Assembly: GCA_008711295.1 (NCBI GenBank)
Contig: VUYV01000081.1
Span: forward strand, 917,314 to 981,313
Origin: Anarhynchus alexandrinus
Taxonomy: Eukaryota; Chordata; Aves; Charadriiformes; Charadriidae
Reading direction: 5' to 3'
Length of the DNA stretch: 64,000 bases
Shown piece by piece: positions 12,391 through 24,217 of this stretch. The position numbers were made by a program, and so were the translations under genes. The notes beneath the pieces are model-generated. The model did no database searches, was not told the origin of the DNA, and was given only the letters and a program-made list of their open reading frames with translations. Numbering within the stretch: position 1 is the stretch's first letter; every line of letters starts with the position of its first letter.

Positions 12391-14492
12391 CGGAGGTCAG
12401 GCGGGAGCTTCAGCCTCTTTAACTGGCACGCTGGCCAGAAGACAATATGTGTTCTCTGGCTCGGGAAGCCTTCTGGGGCACCGGCGGTCATCTGCACCGA
12501 GCCAACCGCTGGCCTCTGCTCGGGATTCAAAGCCTTGCTCCAACAGGAGTAAAGGCAAACGGTGTGGTTCCAATCATCAAGCAGAAGTCTGCCTGTGAAT
12601 ATTTCCTACTTCGTTGTCCCTTTGGTATTAACCTACCCCCACGCAGAGAGGAGCCAAAGAGAACATTGTGAAATGGCACTGAAAAAATGCAGTAATAGGG
12701 GTGGCTGGTAACCGAATTAGGACTGGGGGAGCAAGAGAGCCTGGAACCGCTGCAAAGCAAATCTCCAGGACAGGACTTTTCGTTTAATCAGAGCCGTAGT
12801 GTCATCTCCTGTAACAGATACCTGAGCATGCGTTCAAGAGATTTTACAAAATTTTTTTTCTAGTTAGTTGGATCCTTTTGTTTAGTTCTCAGGTTTACAA
12901 GGAGAACTATGTGTTTAAAAGCCCCACTTTTTCTACACCTGTTCATAAGCTCATAAACTCAATTTTATAATGCACAGAGTACCATCCTTGTTAGATGAGA
13001 CCTATCACGGACATTTAGGAAGTGATCAGATTGTAAAACTGGCAAATAGAGAAAATCTGGTTCTCTCTCTTGTGGCTGGCACTAGGATGACAGGGATACT
13101 GGTACGGGTTGATATTTTTATAGGCATGCAGACAAGAATGTTAAATCTCTCGTTTTATTTTTGGTTTTGTTCTTGCTGGTTAGTGAAAGCGGAGGGTGAG
13201 ATACGACGTAGTGAGGCTTCAGATCTGAGCAGTAATCGAGACAAATTCCAGACATGAAAGGACCGCCCGATGTTTAGAAATCATTAAAGGCTGAAAAATA
13301 CTCTCTGTGAGGGAGCTGGAATAAAACAGTTCTTTGGAAAATAAACAAAAGCATTAGAAATTGCTTTCAGAAGTTCTGCTGAGCGGTTGATTGTGCAACT
13401 GCCATTTTTATAAACATTTAAGTTGTTGGAATGAGCGTCTTGACCGCAGCAAACAGGCAGCAACAGGCAACTGATCTGGCTTCCAGCTGTGCGCTGATCG
13501 GTGACTTATTAATTGGCCTTACAAAATTTAAATTTGGGGCTTATTTTTAACTAAGCGGAATGGAGTTATTGCTGGTATTGCTACATAGTGTATGCAAATG
13601 AACAAACGCTACCTTTTGCTGTATACCATTTGTGAGCAGTTTTGTTGGTATTTTATGATTCGTACTTCTAGTACCAGCGTATGCAGAAAGTCATGCCTAA
13701 GAGCGGTCCATCTATTTTGGTACTGGCTTTCTGTTTTCTTTTGTTTTTTCCGTAGTTAAGCTGGGGGAGGCGAAGCCAGGCTTCACACCAAGCCCTGGTG
13801 AAAATGAGTTGACAGTGTATTTATTCTTTGATGCACTTCAGAGAAACATCAACAGGAGCATTTCGCTCAGGGAGAGCCCCTTATCTGAGCTTCTGCAAAG
13901 CGAAAGTGCTGCAGTTCTCAAGGGAGACGATTAAAGGGGGGGCATTAATCTCTTTCAGAAACAGAAAAAAACTTGATATACTGCCGCAGCTAAGGTTGCT
14001 GAGATGTTCCTGCAGGTTTTTCCTTAGTTCCTTCATGTAGTAAAAACACCCAGCAACTTTTGGTAGGTGCACTTTAACCGGGAGAGCAAGAAATGGTGGG
14101 GCTGGTAACCTCTGATGGCAAAGTGGGCCATCCGGCTGGTGGCCACGTGGCTTCCATGCTGTCAGAGGCAGTGCGGTGCCCGTTTGTGGAGCAGGGGGTG
14201 CTGCAGCGAGCTGACCCGCTCTGCCGCGCTGCCTCCCCACGGGTGTCACCAGCGGAAGGGCTGAGACAGGCGCTCAGCACACGTGCTGGCCGCCTCTGTC
14301 GCCACGTCAGGCTGAGTCTCACTCTTCAGCTCACAGAATGTGAATTCTTATTTCTCTGGAAATACCGTTCTTCTGGGGTCAGAAGAGAAGGCACTACTGA
14401 TAAAACATTTTTCTTTAGCCTTTCCTCTTCTCTTGTACTACCTGCTTTAAAGTGTTACAGTTTGTCCAGGGTATATTTATAACTAATTTCTA
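12391..14492. other. non-coding stretch between two CR1 copies
   Basis: No gene is supported. The interval 14090-14330 is GC-richer and carries overlapping ORFs on both strands (129 codons plus, 122 and 82 codons minus) without recognisable motifs. An acceptor-like pyrimidine tract at about 13145-13182 is followed by a GTGAGA donor only 12 nt later, which I do not regard as an exon. Confidence 0.45.
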
Positions 14493-14796
14493 TAATCATA
14501 GAATCATAGAATGGTTTAGGTTGGAAAGGACCTTGAAGACCATCGAGTTCCAACCCCCCTGCCATAGGCAGGGACACCTCCCACCAGACCAGGCTGCCCA
14601 AGGCCACGGCCAGCCTGGCCTTGAACACCTCCAGGGATGGGGCCTCAACAACCTCTCTGGGCAACCTGGGACAGTGCCTCACCACCCTCACAGTGAAAAA
14701 CTTCTTCCTAATGTTCAATCTAAACCTGCCCTCTTCCAGTTTGAAGCCATTCCCCCTCGTCCTATCACTCCATGCCCCAGTAAAAAGTCCTTCCCC
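14493..14796 (-). mobile_element. CR1 LINE, 5'-truncated (about 0.3 kb)
   Basis: The sequence is the reverse complement of a CR1 3' end. It opens with AATCATAGAATCATAGAATG and then the block for TTTAGGTTGGAAAGGACCTT, and ends inside ORF2 at the complement of GGGGAAGGACTTTTTACT. On the minus strand it encodes [20 protein letters not shown] and [19 protein letters not shown]. It is nearly identical in the shared part to the copies at 11908 and 18405. It is truncated and not autonomous. Confidence 0.93.
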
Positions 14797-17700
14797 ATAA
14801 CAGGAGAAGCAAATCTCTGCATAACTCTGTTCCTATTTCCCTAACAACCAGAAGTCTTTTAGCCTTCCCAAAACTACAACCCAAACCTCCATTATAATTA
14901 CAGCGACTTCCAAAAGTGTCAGTCCTCCTGCTGCATTGCCTTGGGGTATAACGGCACAAGGAACACAGGAAATTGATTATTTAGTCTTTTTGCACAAGCG
15001 TTATGTGAACTGTAGAAGACACAGGAACTGAACTAAGACCTTCAAGATCCTCCTCCCAGTAATATTTTATTTCTCGCGGGGCTCTGAGCGATGCTGCTAA
15101 GGAGAGATACTGCGAGAGACGTGCCCATATAAGCTTTGCCACGCTACAGGTGCTGTTCATTTCTCAGCATGTTACCACTCTGGACTGGGGCAAAGACCCA
15201 GACCGTATACTTCAAGGACAGTCTGGAGAGAATGGACCCTAAGCCATTCGGTTGAGGGGACAGTCAGGTCACTTTTCTTAATGCACGCTTGGCATCAGCT
15301 TATAATTCTAGTTCACTGTATGGCACTAATACCCCCCTAAAATTTTTCATAATTAAGCTACAAAGTTCATCTCCAAGCAGAAACTGATGCGAGCAGGTAT
15401 TTGGGATGGACTCTTGCCCGCTGTGAAAGCGCGGTTTAACAGAAACGAAGAAACTCTGCCGCAGAGCCAGCTGCTGGGAGCTGCAGGCAGCTTATGCCGT
15501 AGGCACCAGGAAAGTCAGTGATTGCCTAAAGCAACGGTTTGCCTGGGAGGGCAAAACGGTCGTGTGTACGGCTTCAAGTACCCGAAATTCGTCCGGCTAA
15601 ATGATAAACTTCAAAGGGTAAAAAGTTTATGAATATGAATTTTAAATCATACAGTAAGCAGAAATATGGTCTAACACTGGTCTCTGAAGCTAGCGCAGAC
15701 TGTGGAATAGGTTTTCCTTCTCTGAAGGTTGTATTATTAGCTTGTTTTCATCCTGATGGCATGATGACTGACAGATGGAGTGAACACAGCTGCAGTATTT
15801 CCCCAGTTACTAGATTACAGTGAACCCCGTTCATCCCCCTTCACGTTAACGTTGGGTTTGATTCTCACCAGCTTTCAGCTCTTGCCGTTTCCCGAGGAAA
15901 TGTTTCCAGACAGCGGATTTCTAAACAGATTTCTGTAATTTGTCTGAAAGGGCCCATGCGCTCTTCTCCCCGGGTACCCAGGCGGCATCACGCCTTCCTG
16001 CCCTGCCCAGGGCCAGCACGGCGGGGAGGAAGAGGAGATCGCGAGTAGGGAAGAGACCCGGGAGCCAGACTGGGAAATCGGCTGGGCACGGTAACATAAC
16101 GCCCACTTACAGCGGGAAAGAGACGCGATAGGTCTCTCTAGTCTGTAAAGCAGAGGCAGGAAAGAATAATTGCACGGCAGCGCTGCTCTCTGGATTTACA
16201 GTCTCTGAACCTGCACAGCCCTGTGGAGTTCAGGACGCTGTGACCAGCCCGCATTGTAAAGGTCTAAAAGGTAACTAAATCGAAATGTATTTGATGCCAT
16301 CACATAATGAGTGGAGAAAAGAGCTAAACTGAGGAGTACCTCCACGCATTAACGCTCATCTCTTGTTTTACTTGCAGGGATTCAATCTGTCATCTCTGCT
16401 TGTAAGCCTATTTCCACGTTTCTCAAGAGAAGCCTACAAAAAGTCCGAAATGGCTAAATTTTTCAAATAAAAATGTGTTCTGGAGACATGTAGTACATAT
16501 TTTCATTTATCCCCTGTTTTTCATCTGCATTTTGATAAGCAAAGCTAACATTTAGAGATGACAACGGCCAATCCCATTTCCTTGAAAAATCAATACCGTG
16601 AGCCCGGTTACAATAATGTGAATTCAGGGTCAGGATTTTAATTTCTGTAAACTCCGAAAGGCTTTCTGTGTTTAATTAAAGTTGTTAAAATGGTAGGATT
16701 CAAAGCTTTTGCTTCTTCTGATACTCTGACCAGACATTATAAATTGTCAGTAAAAACCTGGTTACATGTTTTGTACCTAAATTTCAACATTTCCATCTTC
16801 TTCCCACAGGTCTTTGTCTCTTTCCTCCGGAACTCCCTGCTGAAGTAAATTTTTACTTCGTACAGGAGAATAAATGAAAGCATCTGATAGACTGCTACGC
16901 TAATTATCTGTGTATATATATTTATACTTAAAATATTTTAAGAGGAGGAAAAGCCTAGCAATTATTTTATTAGCTCAAATAGTGCCATTTGTTCTTTCAG
17001 AAGCGGTTGGCACCCGTTCAGCCACTGCATGGCTGAGTCCCTCGGTGACAACCAAGGGGGATCCTCATCAGCCGGCGCTTTGGGGAGAATCTGACTCAAT
17101 AGATTCTTTTGCCAAAGGCAAAACAGGCTGTTCTCACTGAAAACATTTGTCAGACCTGGAACTGGTCCTGCAAAAGGGTTTCACTGACAGCCTGGGTGAA
17201 AGTGGGTTGAAAAGATGGAGGTTTGGACTGCATCAGAGCAGGGCACCAGGATAAAGGTTGCAGTGAGAGGAGGAAAACAGTTATTTGTCTTCAGTTCATC
17301 CTCAAACCTCTGCAGGTCTGACTGGGAGGCTGTCTGCTGGCAAGGAGCTGCACCTGCCCTGAACCACCGGGGCCATCTCTATCAATCACCCAAATGTACC
17401 TCCTGATCTACTCTGGATGTACACCTGCAACAAGAAATCGGTAATTTTAGACTACAGTGGAAATAATGGATTTAGGATGCCTTACAGCAAAGCTTTGCAT
17501 CATTTAAAAATGAAAGCCCCTCAAAGTTCAGTTTTGCTATCTTTCTTCCTTTACTACATCTCTTTCACCTGATTGCATAAATCCTGTGGCTGTCCGGGGG
17601 CCAGAAAGCGTTACGGTTCCAGATCACAGCATGCAGCACAGTGTATATTCACATAGTCATAGTTGTATATGGGGATGCGATCCCAAGCTAATTTAGCATT

Positions 17701-18404
17701 CTGATAACATCCACTGTCTGTAATATTTCGATTAATTTACTTTTTTTTTTATTTTTACATCTTTTCCTTTTGAGATTCTTTTAAATAAGTTCATATAAGT
17801 CATCAGGAAATGGAGTACACTGAATTATTTATCTCAATGCATTAAATCTGTTTTAGTCTGGATACATTTGTTAATCACTGTTAGTCCCTCTGAAATACTT
17901 GACAATCTTAGCAAATAATGATGTATTATGCAAGTAACTGAAGCTGAAATAAAAAAATTGTTTGGTTTTGTGACAATTGTACCAATGGATAGTTCATTGT
18001 TGACATCATAAATAAGGGGAGATTGTCATTGTTTTGTGTTAAAAGGACGCTGAAGTTGTTTTGCTATAGCTGTGTTCTTCATAGCCACATCTATCTCCTT
18101 TTCCATCTCACCATCCAATTACTATGTAGTGGTTGTAATAAAAAGAGAAATAGCATATCCTCTGTTGTACCCTGTCACACTACTCTTCAGCTCCTACTGG
18201 GAAGAAAATTAAATGGGGAAATATTAAAGCACAGTAGTATTTTTATTCTCAGAGTAGTTCAGCGGGACTATTCTTGCTTTCTGCCTCCTGTTCTACAAGG
18301 TGAAGAACACCTCTGTTGTGTTCTCCGTTCTAAATGCAAGCATCTCCTCTCCCTACCTTCTCCCAGCTGTGACTGGAAAACCTGTCCATGGCCTTTCACA
18401 AAAA
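14797..18404. other. non-coding stretch
   Basis: No gene is supported. A modest CpG-richer patch lies at 15950-16100, with overlapping 61- and 63-codon ORFs on opposite strands. The rest is AT-rich. Short ORFs such as 16910-17140 show no motif. Confidence 0.45.
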
Positions 18405-18631
18405 ACATGAGGAAGAAGTTTTTCACTGTGAGGGTGGTGAGGCACTGTCCCAGGTTGCCCAGAGAGGCTGTTGAGGCCCCATCCCTGGAGGTGTTCAAGG
18501 CCAGGCTGGAGGTGGCCTTGGGCAGCCTGGTCTGGTGGGAGGTGTCCCTGCCCAGGGCAGGGGGGTTGGAACTCGATGGTCTTCAAGGTCCTTTCCAACC
18601 TAAACCATTCTATGATTCTATGATTCTATGA
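18405..18631 (+). mobile_element. CR1 LINE, short 3' fragment (about 0.23 kb)
   Basis: It starts inside the ORF2 end ([20 protein letters not shown], then [19 protein letters not shown]) and finishes with three tandem copies of the ATTCTATG-type octamer. The apparent 202-codon ORF from 18023 is a chance fusion: about 125 codons of flanking sequence run in frame into the CR1 fragment. The first part has no recognised domain and I do not annotate it as a gene. Confidence 0.9.
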
Positions 18632-19487
18632 AATGCTCACAAAGAAGCGCAATATTTAGAGAGTCTTTAATACATTTCTCCTGTATTTTTCAACCCTGCC
18701 GTCCCCCTTGGCACAGCTGACCTGTGCTAGGGTTGTTACCAGGGGACCAGGCTCAGCTGCAGAACCCAAAGAGAAGCTAAAGGAGGAGGGGAACTGCGTA
18801 TGTGGAGTCTTTTTTATTATCTCGGTACATCTGCTGCCGTGAAGTTAGTATGGTTTTCCTCAGGTAGAGCATGAGAAGCCTGTGGGTGCTGTTGCTTTTG
18901 TGAGGCAACCTACAACTTTATTAATTATTTTTTTTTTCCTGAGGAAAATTCTTTTACTTTATAATTTCTATCCGTAGATTGCAGTAGCAGATGGTGAGGA
19001 AAAGAAATATTGCAGTTCTTAGCACGCCGGGCTAAGGTTGATCTTGGCTCCGCTCAGCTTGCCTTATCTCAAAAACAGCTGAGAAGTGGCAATAAGGGAA
19101 AGAAATCATGAATATGTACGCTTTAAAACATTTTTATGTCACAACCGCTACGGATCACCCAGGCAGAGCAGTCAGAAAAGACTGCTGGTGGACAAAATAC
19201 TCGCTCTTACATAGACACTGACACCAAAACTCACAGACAAACATGGACTCCTACATAAAACTTTTCCCTTTACTCAGGACTTTGTGGCTCAAGCTCCTCC
19301 TGAACAGCATCTTTGCTTTTTAGAACAGGAAGGCACTCCGTTGCCAGCACAGCGAAGCCTCTTGCAGCCATGGAGTCTGTAAAAACCTCTTGATTTTCTG
19401 TGTCTCACTGAGGCTCACTTCACCCGTTCAAGTTGAGTGGCTTTGCCTGCAGGAGCAGGGGGAGGAGGGAAGGCTTCACGGACCAGG

Positions 19488-19556
19488 GGAAGGGGGGGTT
19501 GGACCAGACGGTCTCCAGAGGTCCCTCCCAACCCTGACCATGCTGTGTGGTTCTGT
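19488..19556 (+). mobile_element. decayed CR1 3' end
   Basis: The segment GGGGGGTTGGACCAGACGG followed by TCCAGAGGTCCCTCCCAACC and ATGCTGTGTGGTTCTGTGTG matches the last part of an older CR1 subfamily. The terminal octamer is eroded to TTCTGTG-like units. Its divergence from the other copies suggests an old insertion. Confidence 0.65.
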
Positions 19557-22465
19557 GTGGGTGGAGAGGTGGTCTCTGGGTAGATGGGAACACCGGCCGC
19601 TCCTTTCTTACAGCAAAGACCGACCATGGAGGGGAATCGGCATGAAACGAAACAAAAGCAAGAAAGAAAACCGCAGAGGACTTTATGTTTGTCTTACAAA
19701 TTCTCCTACAACATGAGAAATTATAAAACAGCCAAGTTTTTGTGACAGGCACCGCTTCTTACCGTCTATCCAGGTCCAGCTCCCGAGCTCAGCAAGAGCT
19801 GGGGGGGTTTCAGTGGTCTCTACTCTGCTGTCCCAGAGGGACGCTCTCTCTTGAGCTCAGCAACAACATTTGAATGGGCTAAAACATACCCGGAACACCA
19901 CAGATATACCCCGAATCTGCTTCTGGGACGTTTTCTGATCCAACAGGGTACAGCTTCTCACGGGGAGTGTTCAGTGGCGCTCGGGCTGAGGAGGAGCAAA
20001 TCTGTGCTGGTACGGTGTAATTCGCCTTAAACACGTGGAGCTTCTTCAGCACATCTTGATTTCTGGTTTTAGGTATAAGCTCACAGGCTACAACTGGTAA
20101 ATTATATTAGTCAAAATATGCAAGAGAGAAGGAAGAACAAAAGGAGCCAATCTTTTATTTTAGACTGTGGTTTTTTTTTCCCATTTCACGCACATTTATT
20201 ATTATTATTTTACAAATACTGTAATATATTCTTCAGGGCTTACTAAAAAGGCGAGAGAAACTTGTCCTATTTTGGAGGTGTGATATACATTCAGGGAGAA
20301 CACACAAAAAAAATCTTATTCTGCTGCTATTCAACATACTTTTGCTGCTAAGCTCCCCTGCTGTATCTCACAGGGAGACTTTTCAAATGAATTCACTCAG
20401 ATTTCCCTATAATCAAGATAACAGCATGGTATTTATTTCATGCTAATCATTCCTCTGCCTTGCACATGGAGCTAATTTATTTGCAGGAAGTGACATGTCC
20501 TGAAAGCCTTTTTGAATACAGGCAACGCGGAGAAAAGATTAACTGGCTTTGTGGCAAGAAATATTTCTGTAAATATTTTGTTAAAGTACGTGGAGAGGAA
20601 GGTATTTCTTATGTTGTTTAAAATAATTGTAAACGGTTAGTCTTCCTTATATTTCTTTTGAGTGGGATTGTTTATATTCATGGCGTTCTAAAAATACGTT
20701 GTGCGATTTCAGTATGTTTGAAGCTACAGGAAGAGATTTGCTTTAGGGGGTATTGCAATCTGTATAAATTGCTATCGGTACGGAACGGTCTTTTATTACG
20801 ACAACTGTACTGTAGTCAAAGCTGCTTTTCCCCCCTCTTCATGTCCAAAATGTGCAAGCACTTGGTTGCGCAGCTAGAACTTTTAGATAAAAATGTGTGG
20901 ATCCGCATCAAAAATAGCATCTCTTCTGCCCAAATCAGTAGGGTTTTTACTAACTCATGGGGGAGTGTGGTAGGGGTAAGACTGTTGTGACAGGCAACAA
21001 CGTGGCAGAGGTACAACCAGAGGTGCTGAATTTGCCAAAAAGAATGAAGGCTCTCCCAAAATGTCTTCTTATCCTCCTAGAAAGAGGGAAAATATCACGC
21101 CGCCTCTATTGCTTGTTGTTATATTCATTTTCACAACCTGCTGACCCTATTCCATTTACATTTTTTTGTCCCATTATCGTGTCTACCATCACCCTGAAAG
21201 TGAGGGAGTATGTTTGTGGGTATTTTTGTAACTCGAGTATGTAATACTGGCACAGCTATCCGTACTGGGGTGTTTCTAACTCCTAGTGCCATGCAGAATA
21301 ATCATTCATGAACCAACTTCACGACACCCACAAAGAAACACAGATGCTCTGCGTTGCTTTCGTAGGAAGCATTTACAGATCCTACAGGGCTTTGCAAATT
21401 CTAGCTTCGGCCTTGGCTTGCAAGCTGAACCCAACCTTTGAAGAGGTACTTGTGTCTGTAGGCCTTCCAACTGACGCAGCCGCCCCGGCTTTCAGAGCTG
21501 TTGGCGGCTGTTGCGTTTTTTAGCACGCGCTCCGGTCGTTCAGCAGAAACGGAATTTGTGAAATTCTGCCATGTGAGATGAGGCATTTTGGAAAACGAGC
21601 CAGTAACTCCAGTGGGGACGGAGGTGAAGGAGATTACACAACTTCAATTATGTCTCCTTCAGCAACCGACCGGCGAAATATTAATATTAAAAACATAAGC
21701 TTACATAAAAACATAAAACATAAAAACACGAGCTTGACAGGTTTAGCCGTTGTGTCCAGTTCTCCTGCTGCCTGTGGTGTCCAGCCTGCCGCCAGGCAGC
21801 ATCTCTGCAGCACGCTGGTTGGAGAGGAAAAAATTCCTTTGTTTAAGCTGGTATCAGAAAGCAGCAGCAGATGTGTGCTGCTTCCATCTGCTTCAAACCT
21901 TTCCAGGTAGGACAGGAGCCATTTCAAACGACAGCAGCTGTCCCAGCTGACAAACGAGTATTTTAAATGATGCGTTACGCCATATAAGCAGGATTACGTA
22001 AACTAACATAAAATAACGCAGATCTTTCAATCAGCCGTCACTTCTCACACTCACATGTGCTTCCTCATTAGATGACTTCTTCCGTGAAACAAAGAGAAAT
22101 AGTCCATTTCCTGGATTATAATGTCACTGCTATATAAACTCTCTTTCTAGTGCTTTTTGTGACATCTCCTATCCAACTGTTTCCTCGTTCTACTCTGGTT
22201 CTTCTAGCCCAGAGAAGTCAGATTTGGCTTTCTGGGGTATGAAGTGAGCTATTGTTCAGATGTTGGATCTATGTCTCAGCCTTTCATTTTCCCAGCTCTC
22301 ACAGGTTTATTTTGCAGAGTGGCTACGCTGGTGTCAGAAATACATAGGTATTACACTGGGGCTTCACAAAATCTCCAGGAGTGCATGCTAGATGGGTTTC
22401 CAAATCATTCCGAGTTTCCCTCTTTATTAGTTTCTGATATCCCTCAATTTGGCTTCAATTCAGAG
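19557..22465. other. non-coding stretch
   Basis: I see no supported gene. A 36-nt segment at 22208-22243 has a very good acceptor (TTCTTCTAG) and a GTGAGC donor, but in the phase required after 3668-3806 it hits a stop. Other ORFs of up to 110 codons carry no motif. Confidence 0.45.
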
Positions 22466-22510
22466 AAGCACTCAAGCGAGTGCTTAACTCTGAGAATGTG
22501 TTTAAATCCA
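22466..22510. repeat. possible fragment of an ancient interspersed repeat
   Basis: The order AAGCACTCAAGCGAGTGCTTAA then GAATGTGTTTAAATCC resembles the AAGCACGTGCTTAA...GTGCTTAAGTCC motif of old sauropsid repeats. The match is from memory and short, so this is tentative. Confidence 0.25.
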
Positions 22511-22512
22511 GC

Positions 22513-22530
22513 TTTTTTTTTTTTTTTTTT
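22513..22530 (+). repeat. poly-T tract (18 T)
   Basis: An uninterrupted run of T is followed by CCGCAG. On its own it would score as a strong polypyrimidine tract and acceptor, but no credible exon follows. Confidence 0.9.
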
Positions 22531-23816
22531 CCGCAGTGGAAACGTAGGCTCATGCTAAGTGCTTTGCAAAGCAGGAAATTTTGCCATTCTCCCACAGGGT
22601 GTCCCCCATATTTTAGCAATGTGCTTGCCTTTTACTTTAGGTTAAGGATTTCTGCACTTCTAGAAGAAATGCAAAAATAAGTCTCTAAGTAGACCGGATG
22701 AATTCAAACCTGTTTTCCTGTCTTTACTCATAACTTTTGACTGGCTTTTATTCCTGTAAACTGAATAAATGTATCTAAAATAGAACTCACATGAGCTTGA
22801 ATATTTTTCATCTACCTTTAAAAATGGGATCACTATTTAAGTGGTCTTGACAATGATCCTTCCCCAAGGGACGCTGTCTTCCTGGGAGTAATTGATCATC
22901 ACTGAATCTCACAGGATTGTGCAGACAATTTCCACATAATTCCAATTTATTCACATAAAATTTGCATGTGAGACTTGGATGTAGGTTACACATTCTTTCC
23001 ATCACTGCTAACAGTTAGGCGGGGAGAAAAAAAGGCTTAAAACCAGATATGGAATGTTGCATAATCTCAATTCTTGCTGTCTCTGGAACCCTATCTTAAA
23101 CTTAGTTTTAAGTCCTCAGTTAGGAGAATTTTCTATCCAAAGGAAGTTCAGTGGATTCAGAATTGAGAATTTTGCTGTAATACATCAGAAATTTCCTTTT
23201 TTTGCATTAGCAACATTCTAAGTGGCAAAAAGAGGGAAAGACATCTGTCATTTAATTTTTTTCTTCCAACGAGATATGGTCAAAACCAAAACATGTCTAT
23301 TTTCTGTAATTAAAAATAATCCAAAGTTCTGAATAACGTCTTTTATTTCTTTAGTCGGGTCTGATAGGACTTAGTTGGAAGCCCTGAAAAACTAAACCTT
23401 TCAGAAATTATTTTGCTGATACATACTGTATCGTTTGTCTTGGTCCGCCTGTTGTTAAATTGCTAAAGCTATATGGAGATGATTGTCAGAATAGTTATTT
23501 CATAAAATGGTACTTGGAGGTAGAACTAGAGGTGAGATACCAACGTTGAAAACAAACCTCATTGACAAAATAAAACGATCACATTTAAATAAAAGTGTTG
23601 CTTATTATAGTATTATTAGTAATATTGTAAGCACTGATTTTAACACCTCAAAATGGAGATAGTAGAGCCGGCAATGAAATCCATCACATCAGCTGCAAAT
23701 GTCCCTTTGAAAAAGGGAAAGTGTGGGCAAGCATACTTATTTATTGGTTTATTTAAGGTGAAAACCGGTAAGAGTAGAGGACATGAAAATTTCTGGAGAA
23801 ATGGACCAAATTCTGC
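22531..23816. other. AT-rich non-coding stretch
   Basis: No gene or recognisable repeat is seen. The small ORFs are unremarkable. Confidence 0.5.
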
Positions 23817-24217
23817 AAAAGTTGGGGTTGTTCAGCCTGGAGAAGAGAAGGCTCTGGGAAGACCTTATTGTGGCCTTCCAGTGCTTAAAAGGGGCTCATA
23901 AGAAAGACGCGGACAAACATTTTAGAAGGGCCTGTTGCAAGAGGACAAGAGGTAATGGCTTTAAACTAAAAGAGGGTAGATTTAGACTAGATATAAGGAA
24001 GAAATTTTTTACAGCGAGGGTGGTGAAAGACTGGACCAGGTTGTCCAGAGAGGTGGTAGATGTCCCGTCCCTGGAAACATTGAAGGTCAGGTTGGATGGG
24101 ACTCTGAGCAACCTGATCTAGTTGCAGATGTCCCTGCTCATTGCAGGGGGGTTGGACTAGATGACCTTTAAGGTCCCTTCCAACCCAAAACAGTCTATAA
24201 TGTTATGATTCTGTGAT
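23817..24217 (+). mobile_element. CR1 LINE, older divergent copy (about 0.4 kb)
   Basis: The translation retains [20 protein letters not shown], then GNGFKLKEGRFRLDIRKKFF and DWTRLSREVVDVPSLETLK, which is the end of CR1 ORF2. The tail is decayed (AGTCTATAATGTTATGATTC). Several substitutions set it apart from the younger copies at 11908, 14493 and 34229, for example 'LDIRKKFFTARVVKDW' against '[16 protein letters not shown]'. It therefore belongs to another subfamily or is an earlier insertion. Confidence 0.92.

Noticed and set aside
18023..18631. 202-codon plus ORF that looks like a gene
   Set aside because: Its second half is a CR1 fragment. The first half has no motif and is joined to it only by chance frame continuity.
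22208..22243. 36-nt segment with a very good acceptor and GTGAGC donor
   Set aside because: It carries an in-frame stop in the phase required by neighbouring candidates. The other frames cannot be linked.
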